A DNA stretch of 64,000 nucleotides from Pluralibacter gergoviae ATCC 33028 = NBRC 105706 (GCF_001598855.1 NZ_BCZS01000021.1:1-64000), one strand, 5' to 3'. Numbered from the stretch's first letter, positions 27,507-36,736 are shown. The notes: generated by a model from the letters alone, not told the origin. A program made the numbers and translations.

Positions 27507-28238
27507 CGGCGCCAGCAGCGGCTCCGCCCCGTCGCCGGGCGTCAGCCTGCGCACCGGCAGGCCGCAGGCGCGCTGGAGAGCCTCCTCGGTCAGCACCTTC
27601 CCGCTTTCCCCCGCCAGCCACTCGCCGCCGGGCAGCAACAGCAGGGCGTGGCTGGCGACCCGGGCCGCGTGGGCCGGATCGTGGGTGCTGAACAGCACGC
27701 AGCGCCCCTGGCGGCGCGCCAGATCGCTTATCAGCTGCAGCACCGCCTGCTGGTTGGCGAGATCCAGCGCCGAGCAGGGTTCGTCGAGGAGGATCGTCTC
27801 GCTACCGCCCACCAGCGCCCTGGCAATCATGACCAGCTGCTGCTGGCCGCCGGAGAGCCGGTTAAAGGGGCGCTGAGCCAGGTGGGCGATGCCGAGCTGC
27901 GCCAGCGCTGCGGTGACCCGCATCTCGTCCGCCGCCGACGGCTGTCCGAACAGCGAGACGCGGCGGGCGCGGCCCATCAGCACTACCTCCTGCACCCGCC
28001 AGCCGAAGGCCGGGCGAAAGGATTGCGGCACCACGCTGATGCCGTCTCCGGCGCTCACCTGTCCGGCCAGCGGCTTCAGGGCGCCGCTGATCGTGGCGAA
28101 TAGCGTACTCTTGCCGCAGCCGTTGGCACCCAGCACCGCCCACACCTCACCCGATCGGCAGTCGATGCTCAGCGGCGAGAACAGCGGCCGGCGGTGGCCG
28201 AAGCCGAGCGCCTGTACAGACAGCGACGGGGCGCTCAT
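27486..28238 (-). CDS. ABC transporter ATPase, FecE/MolC type
   Basis: A 250-residue importer ATPase. Walker A is GANGCGKST near residue 36, signature LSGGQQQLV, Walker B TILLDEPCSALD, H-loop STHDP. Blocks such as AVLGANGCGKSTLF, SVVPQSFRPAFGWRVQEVVLMGRAR and the SGGQQQLVMIARA segment look closer to Haemophilus influenzae MolC (molybdate/tungstate) than to FepC. Start overlaps the permease stop as ATGA. Either a ferric-siderophore or an oxyanion importer is possible. Confidence 0.85.
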   Translation of the reverse strand: MSAPSLSVQALGFGHRRPLFSPLSIDCRSGEVWAVLGANGCGKSTLFATISGALKPLAGQVSAGDGISVVPQSFRPAFGWRVQEVVLMGRARRVSLFGQPSAADEMRVTAALAQLGIAHLAQRPFNRLSGGQQQLVMIARALVGGSETILLDEPCSALDLANQQAVLQLISDLARRQGRCVLFSTHDPAHAARVASHALLLLPGGEWLAGESGKVLTEEALQRACGLPVRRLTPGDGAEPLLAPLFTLRR

Positions 28239-29230
28239 TGCGGCCTCCGGCGCCCGGCGGCGATCAGCAGCGCGGCAAACAGCGGCGCGCCCAGCAGGGC
28301 GGTGATGATCCCGATGGGGATCTCCGCGGCGGTCAGCGTCCGGGCGAGGGTATCCACCGCCACCATAAAGCCGCCGCCGAGCCAGAAGGCCACCGGCAGC
28401 AGGCGGCGGTGATCGGCGCCGACCAGCAGCCGTCCCAGGTGCGGGATCACCAGACCCACCCAGCCGATGCTGCCGCTGACCGCCACCTGGGCCGCCACCA
28501 GCAGGGCGCAGCAGGCCAGCACCGCCCGGCGCAGCGGCTTTACCGCCACCCCGAGCATGGCGGCGTCCCTCTCCTCCAGCGACAGCAGGTTGATGCGCCA
28601 GCGCAGGCCGTAGAGGATCGTCCCCGCCAGCAGCACCGGCGGTAGCAGGACGGCCAGCTTGTGCCAGCTGGACGTGGCGAAGCTGCCCAGCAGCCAGAAA
28701 ACGATATTGGGCAGCGTCTCTTCGCTGTCCGCCAGGTACTGCATCAGGCTGACCAGCGCGGCGAAGAAGCCGCTGAGCACGATCCCGGAAAGAATCAGTC
28801 CCAGCGTGCTTTCGTGACGCTGGAGCGTCGCCACCAGATAGACCAGGCCCAGCGCGGCGAGGCCGAAGCCGAAGGTTGAGCCCATCAGCAGCAGCGGCCC
28901 GAGGCCCAGCAGGATCGCCAGCGTTCCGCCGAACGCCGCCCCGGAGGTGACGCCGATAATGTGCGGATCCACCAGCGGATTGCGGAAAACGCCCTGCAGC
29001 GCCGCGCCGCTCATTCCCAGCGCGCCGCCCGCCAGCAGGGCCATCAGCACTCGCGGCAGCCGCACGCGCCAGACTACCTGGGCGGCAATATCGGCGAAGG
29101 CGTGCGGGTGCAGCAGACGCTCCACCACCTCGCCGACCGGCAGCCGGTACTGGCCCAGGCCGAGCGACAGCAGCGCCAGGGCCAGCGTCAGGCAGGGCAG
29201 CAGGATCTGAATGGACTTATTGCGCGCCAT
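28235..29230 (-). CDS. ABC transporter permease, FecCD/MolB type
   Basis: A 331-residue polytopic permease of the BtuC/FecCD family. The start MARNKSIQILLPCLTLALAL is chosen over an in-frame ATG 66 bases upstream since it gives a normal first helix and a 14-base overlap with the binding-protein gene. Family blocks: FRNPLVDPHIIGVTSGAAFG near residue 80, GWVGLVIPHLGRLLVGADHR near residue 245. Partner of the ATPase downstream. Confidence 0.88.
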   Translation of the reverse strand: MARNKSIQILLPCLTLALALLSLGLGQYRLPVGEVVERLLHPHAFADIAAQVVWRVRLPRVLMALLAGGALGMSGAALQGVFRNPLVDPHIIGVTSGAAFGGTLAILLGLGPLLLMGSTFGFGLAALGLVYLVATLQRHESTLGLILSGIVLSGFFAALVSLMQYLADSEETLPNIVFWLLGSFATSSWHKLAVLLPPVLLAGTILYGLRWRINLLSLEERDAAMLGVAVKPLRRAVLACCALLVAAQVAVSGSIGWVGLVIPHLGRLLVGADHRRLLPVAFWLGGGFMVAVDTLARTLTAAEIPIGIITALLGAPLFAALLIAAGRRRPQ

Positions 29231-30269
29231 CGGGCTGCCAGCTGACGCGGTAGAAGCGGCGGTAAAAATCGGCCGCCCGGGCGTCGACGTCGACATCTTT
29301 ATAGCGGGCAGGATAGAGCTTTTTCGCCATCCACAGCTCGCCTACCGCCAGCGCTTCCGGCATCGGATAGCCCCAGGCCTTGGCGTACTCCGGCATCAGC
29401 CAGACGCGGCGGTGCTTTACGGCGTCGATGGCCTGCCAGGCCGGATCGCTTTCGATCTGCTGCACCACCTGCGGATAGCGGTCCTGAACGAAAATTACCT
29501 GCGGGTTCCACTGCAGCACCTGCTCAAGCGAGACCTGGCGGGCGCCCTTAACCGTCGCCGCCGCCACGTTGACCGCGCCGGCGTGGGCCATCATCAGGCC
29601 GGTGTATTTCCCGGCGCCGTAGGTGTTGAGATCGGGATTGGCCATATAGACCCGCACCTTCTCCTGCTCAGGTATGGACGCCACCGGCGCGTTGGCCTGC
29701 GCCCTGGCGCGGAAGGTATAGTTGATAAGCTGCTGCGCCTCCTTCTGGCGGGAAACGACCTCGCCAATCAGACGAATACCCTGCTTCAGGCCCTCGTTAT
29801 AGGCCTGCTCCTCATTGGCCATCGTCGGATTCATTTTGTTTTTCTCGCCGTCGGCGTCCGCGCGCAGGGAGACGGCGACCACCGGCAGACCCGCGCTCTC
29901 GATCTGGCGGATCATCTCCGGCGGGGCGTAGTTGGCGACGAAAACCACCTGCGGATGCAGCGCCAGCAGGCTTTCGATATTCACCTGCGTCAGATCCCCC
30001 GGCATGGGCAGGGCGGTGATTTTCGGCATAAAGCGCACGAACTGCGGCCCGAGCTGCTTCTTCCAGCTGCTCAGCACGCCGACGATATCGTCGGCGGCGT
30101 TGAGCTGAACCAGCAGGTTCAGCGTCTGATGCTGAAGAACCACCACCCGATCCACACGATCGGGCAGCGTGACCCGGCGGCCAAGCTGGTCGGTGAGCGT
30201 GCGGTCGGCGTGGGCCGCGCTGAAGAACAGCAGACTGGCCAGGGCCAGGGAGGTGCGTAAAAGAGACAT
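29217..30269 (-). CDS. Periplasmic binding protein of the FecCD/Mol-type transporter
   Basis: A 350-residue type III (helical backbone) binding protein with a signal peptide (MSLLRTSLALASLLFFSAAHA). The domain begins TLTDQLGRRVTLPDRVDRVV, then HQTLNLLVQLNAADDIVGV; the C-terminal lobe has WGYPMPEALAVGELWMAKKL and KDVDVDARAADFYRRFY. The last block is frequent in MolA-like and some ferric-siderophore binders. A ModE-like palindrome sits just before its start. No lipobox is seen, so it should be soluble in the periplasm. Confidence 0.85.
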   Translation of the reverse strand: MSLLRTSLALASLLFFSAAHADRTLTDQLGRRVTLPDRVDRVVVLQHQTLNLLVQLNAADDIVGVLSSWKKQLGPQFVRFMPKITALPMPGDLTQVNIESLLALHPQVVFVANYAPPEMIRQIESAGLPVVAVSLRADADGEKNKMNPTMANEEQAYNEGLKQGIRLIGEVVSRQKEAQQLINYTFRARAQANAPVASIPEQEKVRVYMANPDLNTYGAGKYTGLMMAHAGAVNVAAATVKGARQVSLEQVLQWNPQVIFVQDRYPQVVQQIESDPAWQAIDAVKHRRVWLMPEYAKAWGYPMPEALAVGELWMAKKLYPARYKDVDVDARAADFYRRFYRVSWQPDGAQ

Positions 30270-30291
30270 AGCGGGCTCAAATGAGTGAAAA

Positions 30292-30315
30292 CGGTGTGTA
30301 TTAAAATATACAGCG
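30292..30315 (-). promoter_or_regulatory. Candidate ModE-type palindrome before the binding-protein gene
   Basis: On the gene strand CGCTGTATA-TTTTAA-TACACACCG: two 9-base arms with a 6-base spacer. Compared with the ModE consensus CGNTATATA-N6-TATATAACG it agrees at 8 of 9 bases in the left arm and 6 of 9 in the right. It is 23-46 bases upstream of the start codon. A match by eye, with no scoring done. Confidence 0.4.
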
Positions 30316-30336
30316 GTGGGTTATGTAAATGCCAGC

Positions 30337-30368
30337 GCGCCGGCCGGGGGCAAAAAGATGGCCGGCGC
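30337..30368 (-). other. Hairpin between the TonB receptor and binding-protein genes
   Basis: GCGCCGGCC pairs with GGCCGGCGC (9 bp) around a 14-base loop that contains TTTTT on the gene strand. It begins 10 bases after the receptor stop. It could attenuate transcription between the two genes or protect the receptor mRNA end; no T-run follows the stem. Confidence 0.45.
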
Positions 30369-30378
30369 TTGTCGGGGA

Positions 30379-32541
30379 TCAAAAGTTCATCTTCACCGTC
30401 AGCTCCACCTCGCGCGGATCGCCAATCTGGTTGCCCAGATTATTGGTGCCGATGGACGAGGTGTAGTAAGTCTTGTCGAACAGGTTTTTCACGTTGACCT
30501 GCAGCGTGACCGGATACTGCAGCTTCATTCTGTAGGCGGCAAACAGATCCGCCACCGCGTAGCCCTGCAGGTAGTAATCGGCGCCGTTGGTGCCCGAGCG
30601 TTTGCTGACCGCGCGGCCGCCGCCGCCGAGTGTCAGCGTATTGCTGTTCCAGACGTTATTGATGTCATAGGCCAGCCACAGCGAGCCGGTGTGCTTCGGC
30701 ACGTTAGCCAGCGGCTTGCCGTTATACACCGGGTCGTCGGTCACTTTCGCGAAGGTATAACCATAGCTGGCGATGATGTGCAGGTTATCGGTCAACTGCC
30801 CGGCTACGTCCAGCTCGACGCCCCGCGAACGCACTTTACCGGCGGTTTTCGCTACCGTTTCGTCGCCGACCAGCTCGCTGTACATCACGTTCTTCTTGTG
30901 AATATCGAACAGCGCGAGGTTGGCGGTCAGGCCGCCGACCGGCTCAAACTTGGCGCCCAGCTCGTAGGCGGTGGACTCTTCCGGCGGCAGGCTGCCGATG
31001 CGGCTGGCGATCGAGGACTGCGGCATAAAGGCCTGCGAGACGTTGCCGAACAGCGAGAAGGACGGCGTGACCTTATAAACCAGACCGGCTTTCGGCGTCC
31101 ACTTCGCATCGTGGCTGTCGGTATTGACGTTAAACGGCCGCCCCTTGCCCGCGTACTGGGTGTAGTACTGGTAGCGCACGCCCGCCACGGCAATCCAGCG
31201 GTCGCTCAGATAGAGCGCGTCCTGCGCGTAGGCGGCGTAGCTGCGCTGGCGCAGACGCTGATCGCTGTCGGCAGCCGATACCGCGGTGCATTTGCCGACG
31301 GCGCCATAGACCGGGTCGTAAATATTAAAGCCTTTGGTGTTCTTACAGCGGATCATGTCCGTGCGCAGCAGGTTGTAGCGCTCCCAGGCGACGCCGGTGA
31401 GTATTTCGTTATAGAAGCCGCCGATATCGACATTGCCCTGCAGGTCCGCCCGGGCGGTATGCATCCGCTGGGTCGAACCCTGAGTGGCATCGACCCGCCG
31501 GGTCAGGTTGCCGGTAGCCGCGTCATAGGCCATTACCCGTGCCTGATTGTCGTTGTACTGATCCTGGCTGTAGCCGTAATCCAGCCGCGCGGTCCAGGCG
31601 CTGTTCAGGCGGTACGCGGCGTTCAACTGGGCGATGTCGGAGCGCCCGTTGGTGTTGTTGAACGGCTCGTCGAAGCGCGTTTTGCGGCCCACGTTTACCG
31701 CGTGGCCGGTGTCGAGATCGAAAATAGTGCCCCGGTCAAACGGCACGTGATAATCCCGGTGGGACCATGAGAGATTCACCGTGGCGTCATCGCCAAACCA
31801 GCTCAGCGACGGTGCGATAAAGCTGGCGCGGTTTTTACCAAAGCGTCGCCAGTAGTCCTGGTGCTGGTAGTCGCCAATCAGCCTGTAGGCGAGGCGCGTG
31901 CCGTCAATCGGGCCGGTAACGTCGAGCTGGCCGCCGCCGCCGCCGAAGCTGCTGGAGGTGCCGGAGACAGCGCCGGCGAAAGTGGTTTGCGGCCGTTTCG
32001 TGATGACGTTAATCAGGCCGCCGGGGTCGAGAATACCGTACAGGGTTGACGCGGGGCCTTTCAGCACCTCGACCCTGGAGGTGGCGGCATTAAAGCTGCG
32101 CGGCACCACGGTGCGCAGCCCGTTGGTCATGATCGAACCGTCGCGGTTAGCGCCGAAGCCGCGCCGGGTAAAGGCGTCCTGGGTGCCCCCCAGAGTATTG
32201 GTCTGCACCACGTTTGCCACGTTATACAGCGCCTCATCGAGGGTGGTGACGTGCTGATCCTCCAGCACTTTGTCGCTCACCGTATTCACCACCTGCGGGA
32301 TATCCAGCATCGGCATCGCGGTCAGGGTCGCGGTGCTGGTTGAGAGCGGTTGATAGCCGTCGGTAGCAGGATCCGATCCAGGCGCTGCGCTGACGAGCAT
32401 TGTCTCTTCAGCGTCAGTACCTGAACGGCCGTTGACGGCAGCGGCGGCCGCGGTTTTCCCTGAGGTCAGCGCGCTGGCGAACACCAGCGTGAACAGCACG
32501 CGTCCGGACTTGCCGCCGGTCGCAGAGCTAAGTTGCATCAT
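30379..32541 (-). CDS. TonB-dependent outer-membrane receptor (siderophore type)
   Basis: A 720-residue TonB-dependent receptor. A signal peptide ends in TAAAAA; a TonB-box-like ETMLVSA follows; the plug domain contains QVVNTVSDKVLEDQ, RRGFGANRDGSIMTNGLR, and VEVLKGPASTLYGILDPGGLINVITKRP; the rest is a 22-strand barrel ending VELTVKMNF with the terminal Phe. Start 32541 (or the adjacent ATG 32538) is chosen over an ATG 114 bases upstream, which gives no signal peptide. The class is siderophore-type, but no clear Fur box is in front of it. Presumably feeds the ABC transporter encoded next. Confidence 0.9.
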   Translation of the reverse strand: MMQLSSATGGKSGRVLFTLVFASALTSGKTAAAAAVNGRSGTDAEETMLVSAAPGSDPATDGYQPLSTSTATLTAMPMLDIPQVVNTVSDKVLEDQHVTTLDEALYNVANVVQTNTLGGTQDAFTRRGFGANRDGSIMTNGLRTVVPRSFNAATSRVEVLKGPASTLYGILDPGGLINVITKRPQTTFAGAVSGTSSSFGGGGGQLDVTGPIDGTRLAYRLIGDYQHQDYWRRFGKNRASFIAPSLSWFGDDATVNLSWSHRDYHVPFDRGTIFDLDTGHAVNVGRKTRFDEPFNNTNGRSDIAQLNAAYRLNSAWTARLDYGYSQDQYNDNQARVMAYDAATGNLTRRVDATQGSTQRMHTARADLQGNVDIGGFYNEILTGVAWERYNLLRTDMIRCKNTKGFNIYDPVYGAVGKCTAVSAADSDQRLRQRSYAAYAQDALYLSDRWIAVAGVRYQYYTQYAGKGRPFNVNTDSHDAKWTPKAGLVYKVTPSFSLFGNVSQAFMPQSSIASRIGSLPPEESTAYELGAKFEPVGGLTANLALFDIHKKNVMYSELVGDETVAKTAGKVRSRGVELDVAGQLTDNLHIIASYGYTFAKVTDDPVYNGKPLANVPKHTGSLWLAYDINNVWNSNTLTLGGGGRAVSKRSGTNGADYYLQGYAVADLFAAYRMKLQYPVTLQVNVKNLFDKTYYTSSIGTNNLGNQIGDPREVELTVKMNF

Positions 32542-32922
32542 TATTATATTCCCACACGTCAAAAAGCCTGAAACATCATTGCTCTGTAATAAAGCGCTAT
32601 CCGTTAGCCGCGCCGGCTGGCGCTCCGGATATGTAATTGAGAAGCATTCAACCATGGAGGAATGTAGTAGTAAATGTGGTTCAAAAGAAAAAGCGGGCTG
32701 CGCAATAGCGGCGGATTTGGCCGCCGGAGGCGGGTGGGAGTGTTTTTTATTTATCTGTTTTTTAAATGGTTTTGTTCATCGGCTTTTTCTGGCTGGCGTT
32801 AAGTGGGATTGAAGTGCCCGGCGCGAGTTTTGCCATTGACTACTACAGGGTCAGGCCTCAACATAAAAGAGAATGATTTGTATTTGTATTTTTACTGGCC
32901 ACTGCGGCACAGGAGTAAAACG
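32542..32922. other. Divergent intergenic region, no assigned sites
   Basis: 381 bases between the TonB receptor and the second ABC operon. Both transcripts must start here. I see no Fur or ModE box; the best Fur-like stretch (around 32625-32650) is too degenerate to call. RBS AGGAG at 32911-32915 belongs to the downstream ATPase. Confidence 0.6.
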
Positions 32923-33735
32923 ATGCCACTTCGCCCTCTATCCCGGGCCGACGGGCTGGTACTGGATGCGCTAACGGCCGGGTACGGCCAGACGCGCATT
33001 ATTGATAATGTTTCGTTCTCGATCCCCGCAGGCCGGTTGACGGCGCTGGTGGGACCTAACGGTTCGGGCAAATCCACCCTGCTGATGACGCTCGCCCGGC
33101 TGCTGCAGCCGCAGGCGGGCTGCGTCTGGCTGGACGGCGAGCGCCTTCACCGGCAGCCAACGAAAGCGCTGGCGCGACGGCTGGCGATCCTGCCGCAGTC
33201 GCCCGCCGCGCCGGAAGGGCTGACGGTATTTGAGCTGGTTTCCCGCGGACGCTATCCGTGGCAGGGGCTGCTGCACCCGTGGCGCGACGCCGATGAAGAA
33301 GCCGTTAACCGGGCGCTGCGCCTTACCGGCACGGAAGCGCTGGCGCACCTGCCGGTGGAGAGTCTCTCCGGCGGCCAGCGCCAGCGCTGCTGGATTGCGA
33401 TGGCGCTGGCCCAGCAGACCCCGGTGATCCTGCTCGATGAGCCTACCGCCTGGCTGGACCTGCGCTATCAGGTCGAGATCCTCGAGCTGCTGCGGGCCCT
33501 GACCCGCGACGGCGGGCGGACGATCGTCGTCGTGCTGCACGATCTCAACTTTGCGGTCAACTATGCCGATACGCTGCTGTTCCTCAGGCAGGGACGGCTG
33601 CTGGCGGCGGTGGGAGAGGGCGAACCCTGCACGCCGGAGATCGTCAGCGCGGCGTTCGACATTGAGGTGCAGGCGATGGTCAATCCGCAGACCGGCAAGC
33701 CCTTTTTTATCCCGTTCGGCGGAGGCCGGCCGTGA
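32923..33735 (+). CDS. Iron-siderophore-type ABC transporter ATPase
   Basis: A 270-residue FepC/FecE-type ATPase. Walker A GPNGSGKST near residue 44, signature LSGGQRQRC, Walker B VILLDEPTAWLD, H-loop VLHDLNFAVNYAD. The start MPLRPLSRADG is preceded by AGGAG; the frame is open 120 bases further upstream but that part has no homology-like features. First gene of a five-gene operon (ATPase, two permeases, binding protein, regulator). Stop overlaps the next gene as GTGA. Confidence 0.9.
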   Translation: MPLRPLSRADGLVLDALTAGYGQTRIIDNVSFSIPAGRLTALVGPNGSGKSTLLMTLARLLQPQAGCVWLDGERLHRQPTKALARRLAILPQSPAAPEGLTVFELVSRGRYPWQGLLHPWRDADEEAVNRALRLTGTEALAHLPVESLSGGQRQRCWIAMALAQQTPVILLDEPTAWLDLRYQVEILELLRALTRDGGRTIVVVLHDLNFAVNYADTLLFLRQGRLLAAVGEGEPCTPEIVSAAFDIEVQAMVNPQTGKPFFIPFGGGRP

Positions 33736-34727
33736 ACGGCCGCGCCGCATCGGGGAGCCTCCTCCGGCTGCTGCTTATCTGCGCCCTGCTGGCGGGGGCC
33801 GCCGTGCTGCATCTCTCCACCGGGGCGCGGCACATTGCGCCGGGCACCGTTGTCCGGGCGCTGGTGGATTATCATCCCGCCGACTTTGAACAGCGCATCG
33901 TGGTGGCGCTGCGTCTGAATCGTCTGCTGGCCGCGCTGCTGGTGGGGGGAAGCCTGGGCATGGCCGGGCTGCTGCTGCAGACGCTGATCCGCAACCCGCT
34001 GGGCGAACCGCACATTCTCGGCCTTAACGCCGGCGCCTCCCTGGCGGTGGTCGGCGGCTCGGCGCTTGGCTTTCAGGCCCAGGGCCAGCCGCTGCTGGCC
34101 GCCCTCGGCGCCGCGCTGGTATTTTGCCTGGTGCTGGCGCTCTCCGGCGCCGGGCGCGGCGGCATCACGCCGCTGAAGGTCACCCTCTGCGGCGTGGCGC
34201 TGTCGGCCTTCGTCTCCTCCATCACGGCGGCCATTCTGCTGTTCGACGAGCAGACCCTGCTGGCGGTACGCACCTGGCTGGCGGGCGATCTCGCCGGCGT
34301 ACGTCCGCAGACCTTAATTCACGCTGGAATGACGGCGCTGTGCGGCGCGGCGCTTGCGCTGGGGCTGGCCCCGCGTCTGAATGTGCTCGCGCTCGGCGAC
34401 AGCGTCGCGGGCGGGCTGGGCATCAATTTGCGGCGCACGCGCCTGCTGGGGCTGCTGGCCGTTTCGCTGCTCTGCGGCGCGGCGGTGGCCGCTGCCGGTC
34501 CGGTCGGTTTTATCGGCCTGCTGGTACCGCACCTGATCCGTCGGCTGGGCGTGGAGGATCTGCGCGCGGCGGCGCTGCTGGCGATGCCGGTCGGGGCGCT
34601 GCTGCTGGTGCTCGCCGACTGGCTGGCGCGCATGCTGCTGGCCTCCCAGGAACTGGCCACCGGGGCGGTGACCGCGCTGGTCGGCGCGCCGCTGTTTATC
34701 CTGCTTGCCGCGAGGTGCGTTAAATGA
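33732..34727 (+). CDS. FecCD-type permease, subunit 1
   Basis: A 331-residue permease with a GTG start inside the ATPase stop. Family blocks: LIRNPLGEPHILGLNAGASLAV near residue 85 and GFIGLLVPHLIRRLGVEDLRA near residue 260. Together with the next gene it would form a heterodimer, as FepD with FepG. Very Ala/Leu-rich and GC-rich, in line with its neighbours. Confidence 0.9.
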   Translation: MNGRAASGSLLRLLLICALLAGAAVLHLSTGARHIAPGTVVRALVDYHPADFEQRIVVALRLNRLLAALLVGGSLGMAGLLLQTLIRNPLGEPHILGLNAGASLAVVGGSALGFQAQGQPLLAALGAALVFCLVLALSGAGRGGITPLKVTLCGVALSAFVSSITAAILLFDEQTLLAVRTWLAGDLAGVRPQTLIHAGMTALCGAALALGLAPRLNVLALGDSVAGGLGINLRRTRLLGLLAVSLLCGAAVAAAGPVGFIGLLVPHLIRRLGVEDLRAAALLAMPVGALLLVLADWLARMLLASQELATGAVTALVGAPLFILLAARCVK

Positions 34728-35776
34728 GGCCGGCGCTGCAGCGGGCGGGCTTCCGGCCGCTGACGCTGTTCGGCAGGCGCATCCTGCTGCGCCCCGCCGC
34801 GCTGAAAACCGCCGCACTGCTGGCGGCAGCGCTGGCGGGACTGGCGCTGTGCGGCGTGCTGCTGGGCACCGTCTCCGTCCCGGCCGCGGCCATTTTTCGC
34901 GCCATCGCCCGCGGCGAAGCGCTGAGCGATCGGCAGTGGCTGATTATCGGCGAGCTGAGGCTCCCCCGGGTGCTGATGGCGATACTGTGCGGCGCCATGC
35001 TCGGTATGGCCGGCGCGGCGATGCAGAGCCTTGCCCGCAACGGCCTCGCCGACCCGGGACTTATCGGCGTCAAGGAGGGGGCCTGCATCGCGGTGCTGAT
35101 CCTGGTGCTGTTTTTTCCGGCGGTGGACGCCGCCTGGCGGCCTCTGGCCGGGCTGGCGGGCGGGGCGGGCGTGACGCTGCTGGTCGTGGCCCTGGCCCGC
35201 GATCTGTCGCGGCCGCGCTTTATCCTTATCGGTATCGGCATTTCATGGCTGCTGGCGGCCGCCATCGGCATCTTCATGACCACCGCCGACGTGCGCGACG
35301 TGCAGACGGCAATGATGTGGCTGGCGGGCAGCCTGCAGGCGGCCAGCTGGCCGCTGCTGGCTATCGCGCTGGCGTGGGCGCTGCCGGCGGCGGCGGCGCT
35401 GCTGCTGACCGCCCGGGCGGCGGACGTCGCCCTGCTGGGCGAGCAGACTGCCGCCGGTCTCGGCGTGCGCCTCGTCCGCCTCACCTGGCTGCGGCTGTTT
35501 GCCACGGTGCTGCTGACGTCGGCCAGCGTCTCCTGCGTCGGTAGCCTGGGCTTCGTCGGGCTTATCGCCCCGCACGTCTCCCGGCTGCTGCTGCGGGGCG
35601 GGCAGACGGCGCTGCTCTGCGGCAGCGGCCTTACCGGCGCGCTGCTGGTGCTGGCGGCGGATAACCTCGGGCGGCTGCTGTTCGCGCCGCTGCAAATCCC
35701 GGCGGGGATCGTGATTGCCTTTGCCGGCGGCCCCTTTTTTCTGTTTCTGCTCTGGCGTCGCCGCGACGCGCTTTAA
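34724..35776 (+). CDS. FecCD-type permease, subunit 2
   Basis: A 350-residue permease, start overlapping the previous stop as ATGA. Blocks: LARNGLADPGLIGVKEGACIAV near residue 105 and GSLGFVGLIAPHVSRLL near residue 270. Note GVKEGA where most family members have GVSSGA. Second half of the FepDG-like channel. Confidence 0.9.
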   Translation: MRPALQRAGFRPLTLFGRRILLRPAALKTAALLAAALAGLALCGVLLGTVSVPAAAIFRAIARGEALSDRQWLIIGELRLPRVLMAILCGAMLGMAGAAMQSLARNGLADPGLIGVKEGACIAVLILVLFFPAVDAAWRPLAGLAGGAGVTLLVVALARDLSRPRFILIGIGISWLLAAAIGIFMTTADVRDVQTAMMWLAGSLQAASWPLLAIALAWALPAAAALLLTARAADVALLGEQTAAGLGVRLVRLTWLRLFATVLLTSASVSCVGSLGFVGLIAPHVSRLLLRGGQTALLCGSGLTGALLVLAADNLGRLLFAPLQIPAGIVIAFAGGPFFLFLLWRRRDAL

Positions 35777-35788
35777 GGGAGGCGTTTT

Positions 35789-36736
35789 ATGCGCTGGCTT
35801 ACTCTGATGTTACTGATAACCGCCTGCGGGGCGACGGCGGCGGAGACCCGCAGCTTTACCGACGATCTCGGGCGCACGGTGCAGGTGCCGCTGCACCCGA
35901 AGCGCATCGTCTCAATGCACGATCTCGACATTACTATTCCGCTGCTCGAACTGGGGGTAACGCCCGTCGCCAGCCACGGGCGAACCCGGCCGGACGGCAG
36001 CCACTACCTGCGCGCCAGCGCCGCGCTGACCGGCGTTGATTTCGCCAACAGCGATATTCAGTTCATCGGCAGCACCGATATCGACCTGGAGGCCATCGCG
36101 GCGGCGAAGCCGGACCTGATCATTACCGAGCCGAACCGCAACGTGCCCGCCGATCGGCTGCAGAACATCGCTCCGACGGTCAGCATCGATCACCTGCAGG
36201 GCAGCGCGCCGCGTATTTACCAGCGGCTGGCGGATCTGACCGGGACGCAGGCGCGCCTCGCGGTGCTCGATTACCGCTACCGGGCGGAGATCCGCCAGCT
36301 CCGCACCCTGCTGGATACGTCGCGCATCAGCGTGTCGGTGATCCAGGCCAACGGCGGCAAGATAACCGTCCACCACAGCTACCACGCTCTAGGCCGGGCG
36401 CTGCGCGACGCGGGCTTTCGCTTTCCGCCGCTGGTCGAGGCGATCCCGGACGGCCAGCGCATCGACGTCAGCGCCGAGCGGCTGCCGGAGCTGGACGCCG
36501 ACTACGTATTTGCTACCTGGCGTTCGGATACCGGCGGTAAGCCCGACGATGAGCTGAAGGCGATGGAGGCGGTGATGCCGGGCTGGTGCGACTTTATGCG
36601 GGCCTGCCGGCAGGGGCGCTACATTCTGCTGCCCCGGGAGGAGGTCATCTCCAACTCTTACGCGGCCCTCAGTCTGATGGTGGCGCAGATAACCTCCCAT
36701 ATTGCGGGCAGGCCGCAGCCGGAGGCGAAACCATGA
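35789..36736 (+). CDS. Periplasmic binding protein, FecB/FhuD type
   Basis: A 315-residue type III binding protein. The N-terminus MRWLTLMLLITACGATAAETR may be either a lipobox (ITAC) or a plain signal peptide cut after ATAA. Then SFTDDLGRTVQVPLHPKRIV, ELGVTPVASHGRT, and DLIITEPNRNVPADRL, in the style of siderophore binders; the C-terminal lobe has LPREEVISNSYAALSLM. Ligand unknown. The RpiR gene starts within its stop codon (ATGA). Confidence 0.87.
   Translation: MRWLTLMLLITACGATAAETRSFTDDLGRTVQVPLHPKRIVSMHDLDITIPLLELGVTPVASHGRTRPDGSHYLRASAALTGVDFANSDIQFIGSTDIDLEAIAAAKPDLIITEPNRNVPADRLQNIAPTVSIDHLQGSAPRIYQRLADLTGTQARLAVLDYRYRAEIRQLRTLLDTSRISVSVIQANGGKITVHHSYHALGRALRDAGFRFPPLVEAIPDGQRIDVSAERLPELDADYVFATWRSDTGGKPDDELKAMEAVMPGWCDFMRACRQGRYILLPREEVISNSYAALSLMVAQITSHIAGRPQPEAKP

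Noticed and set aside
32600..32660. Fur-like AT-rich stretch upstream of the TonB receptor
   Set aside because: Only about 9 of 15 positions agree with the 7-1-7 Fur pattern; too weak to report as a site.
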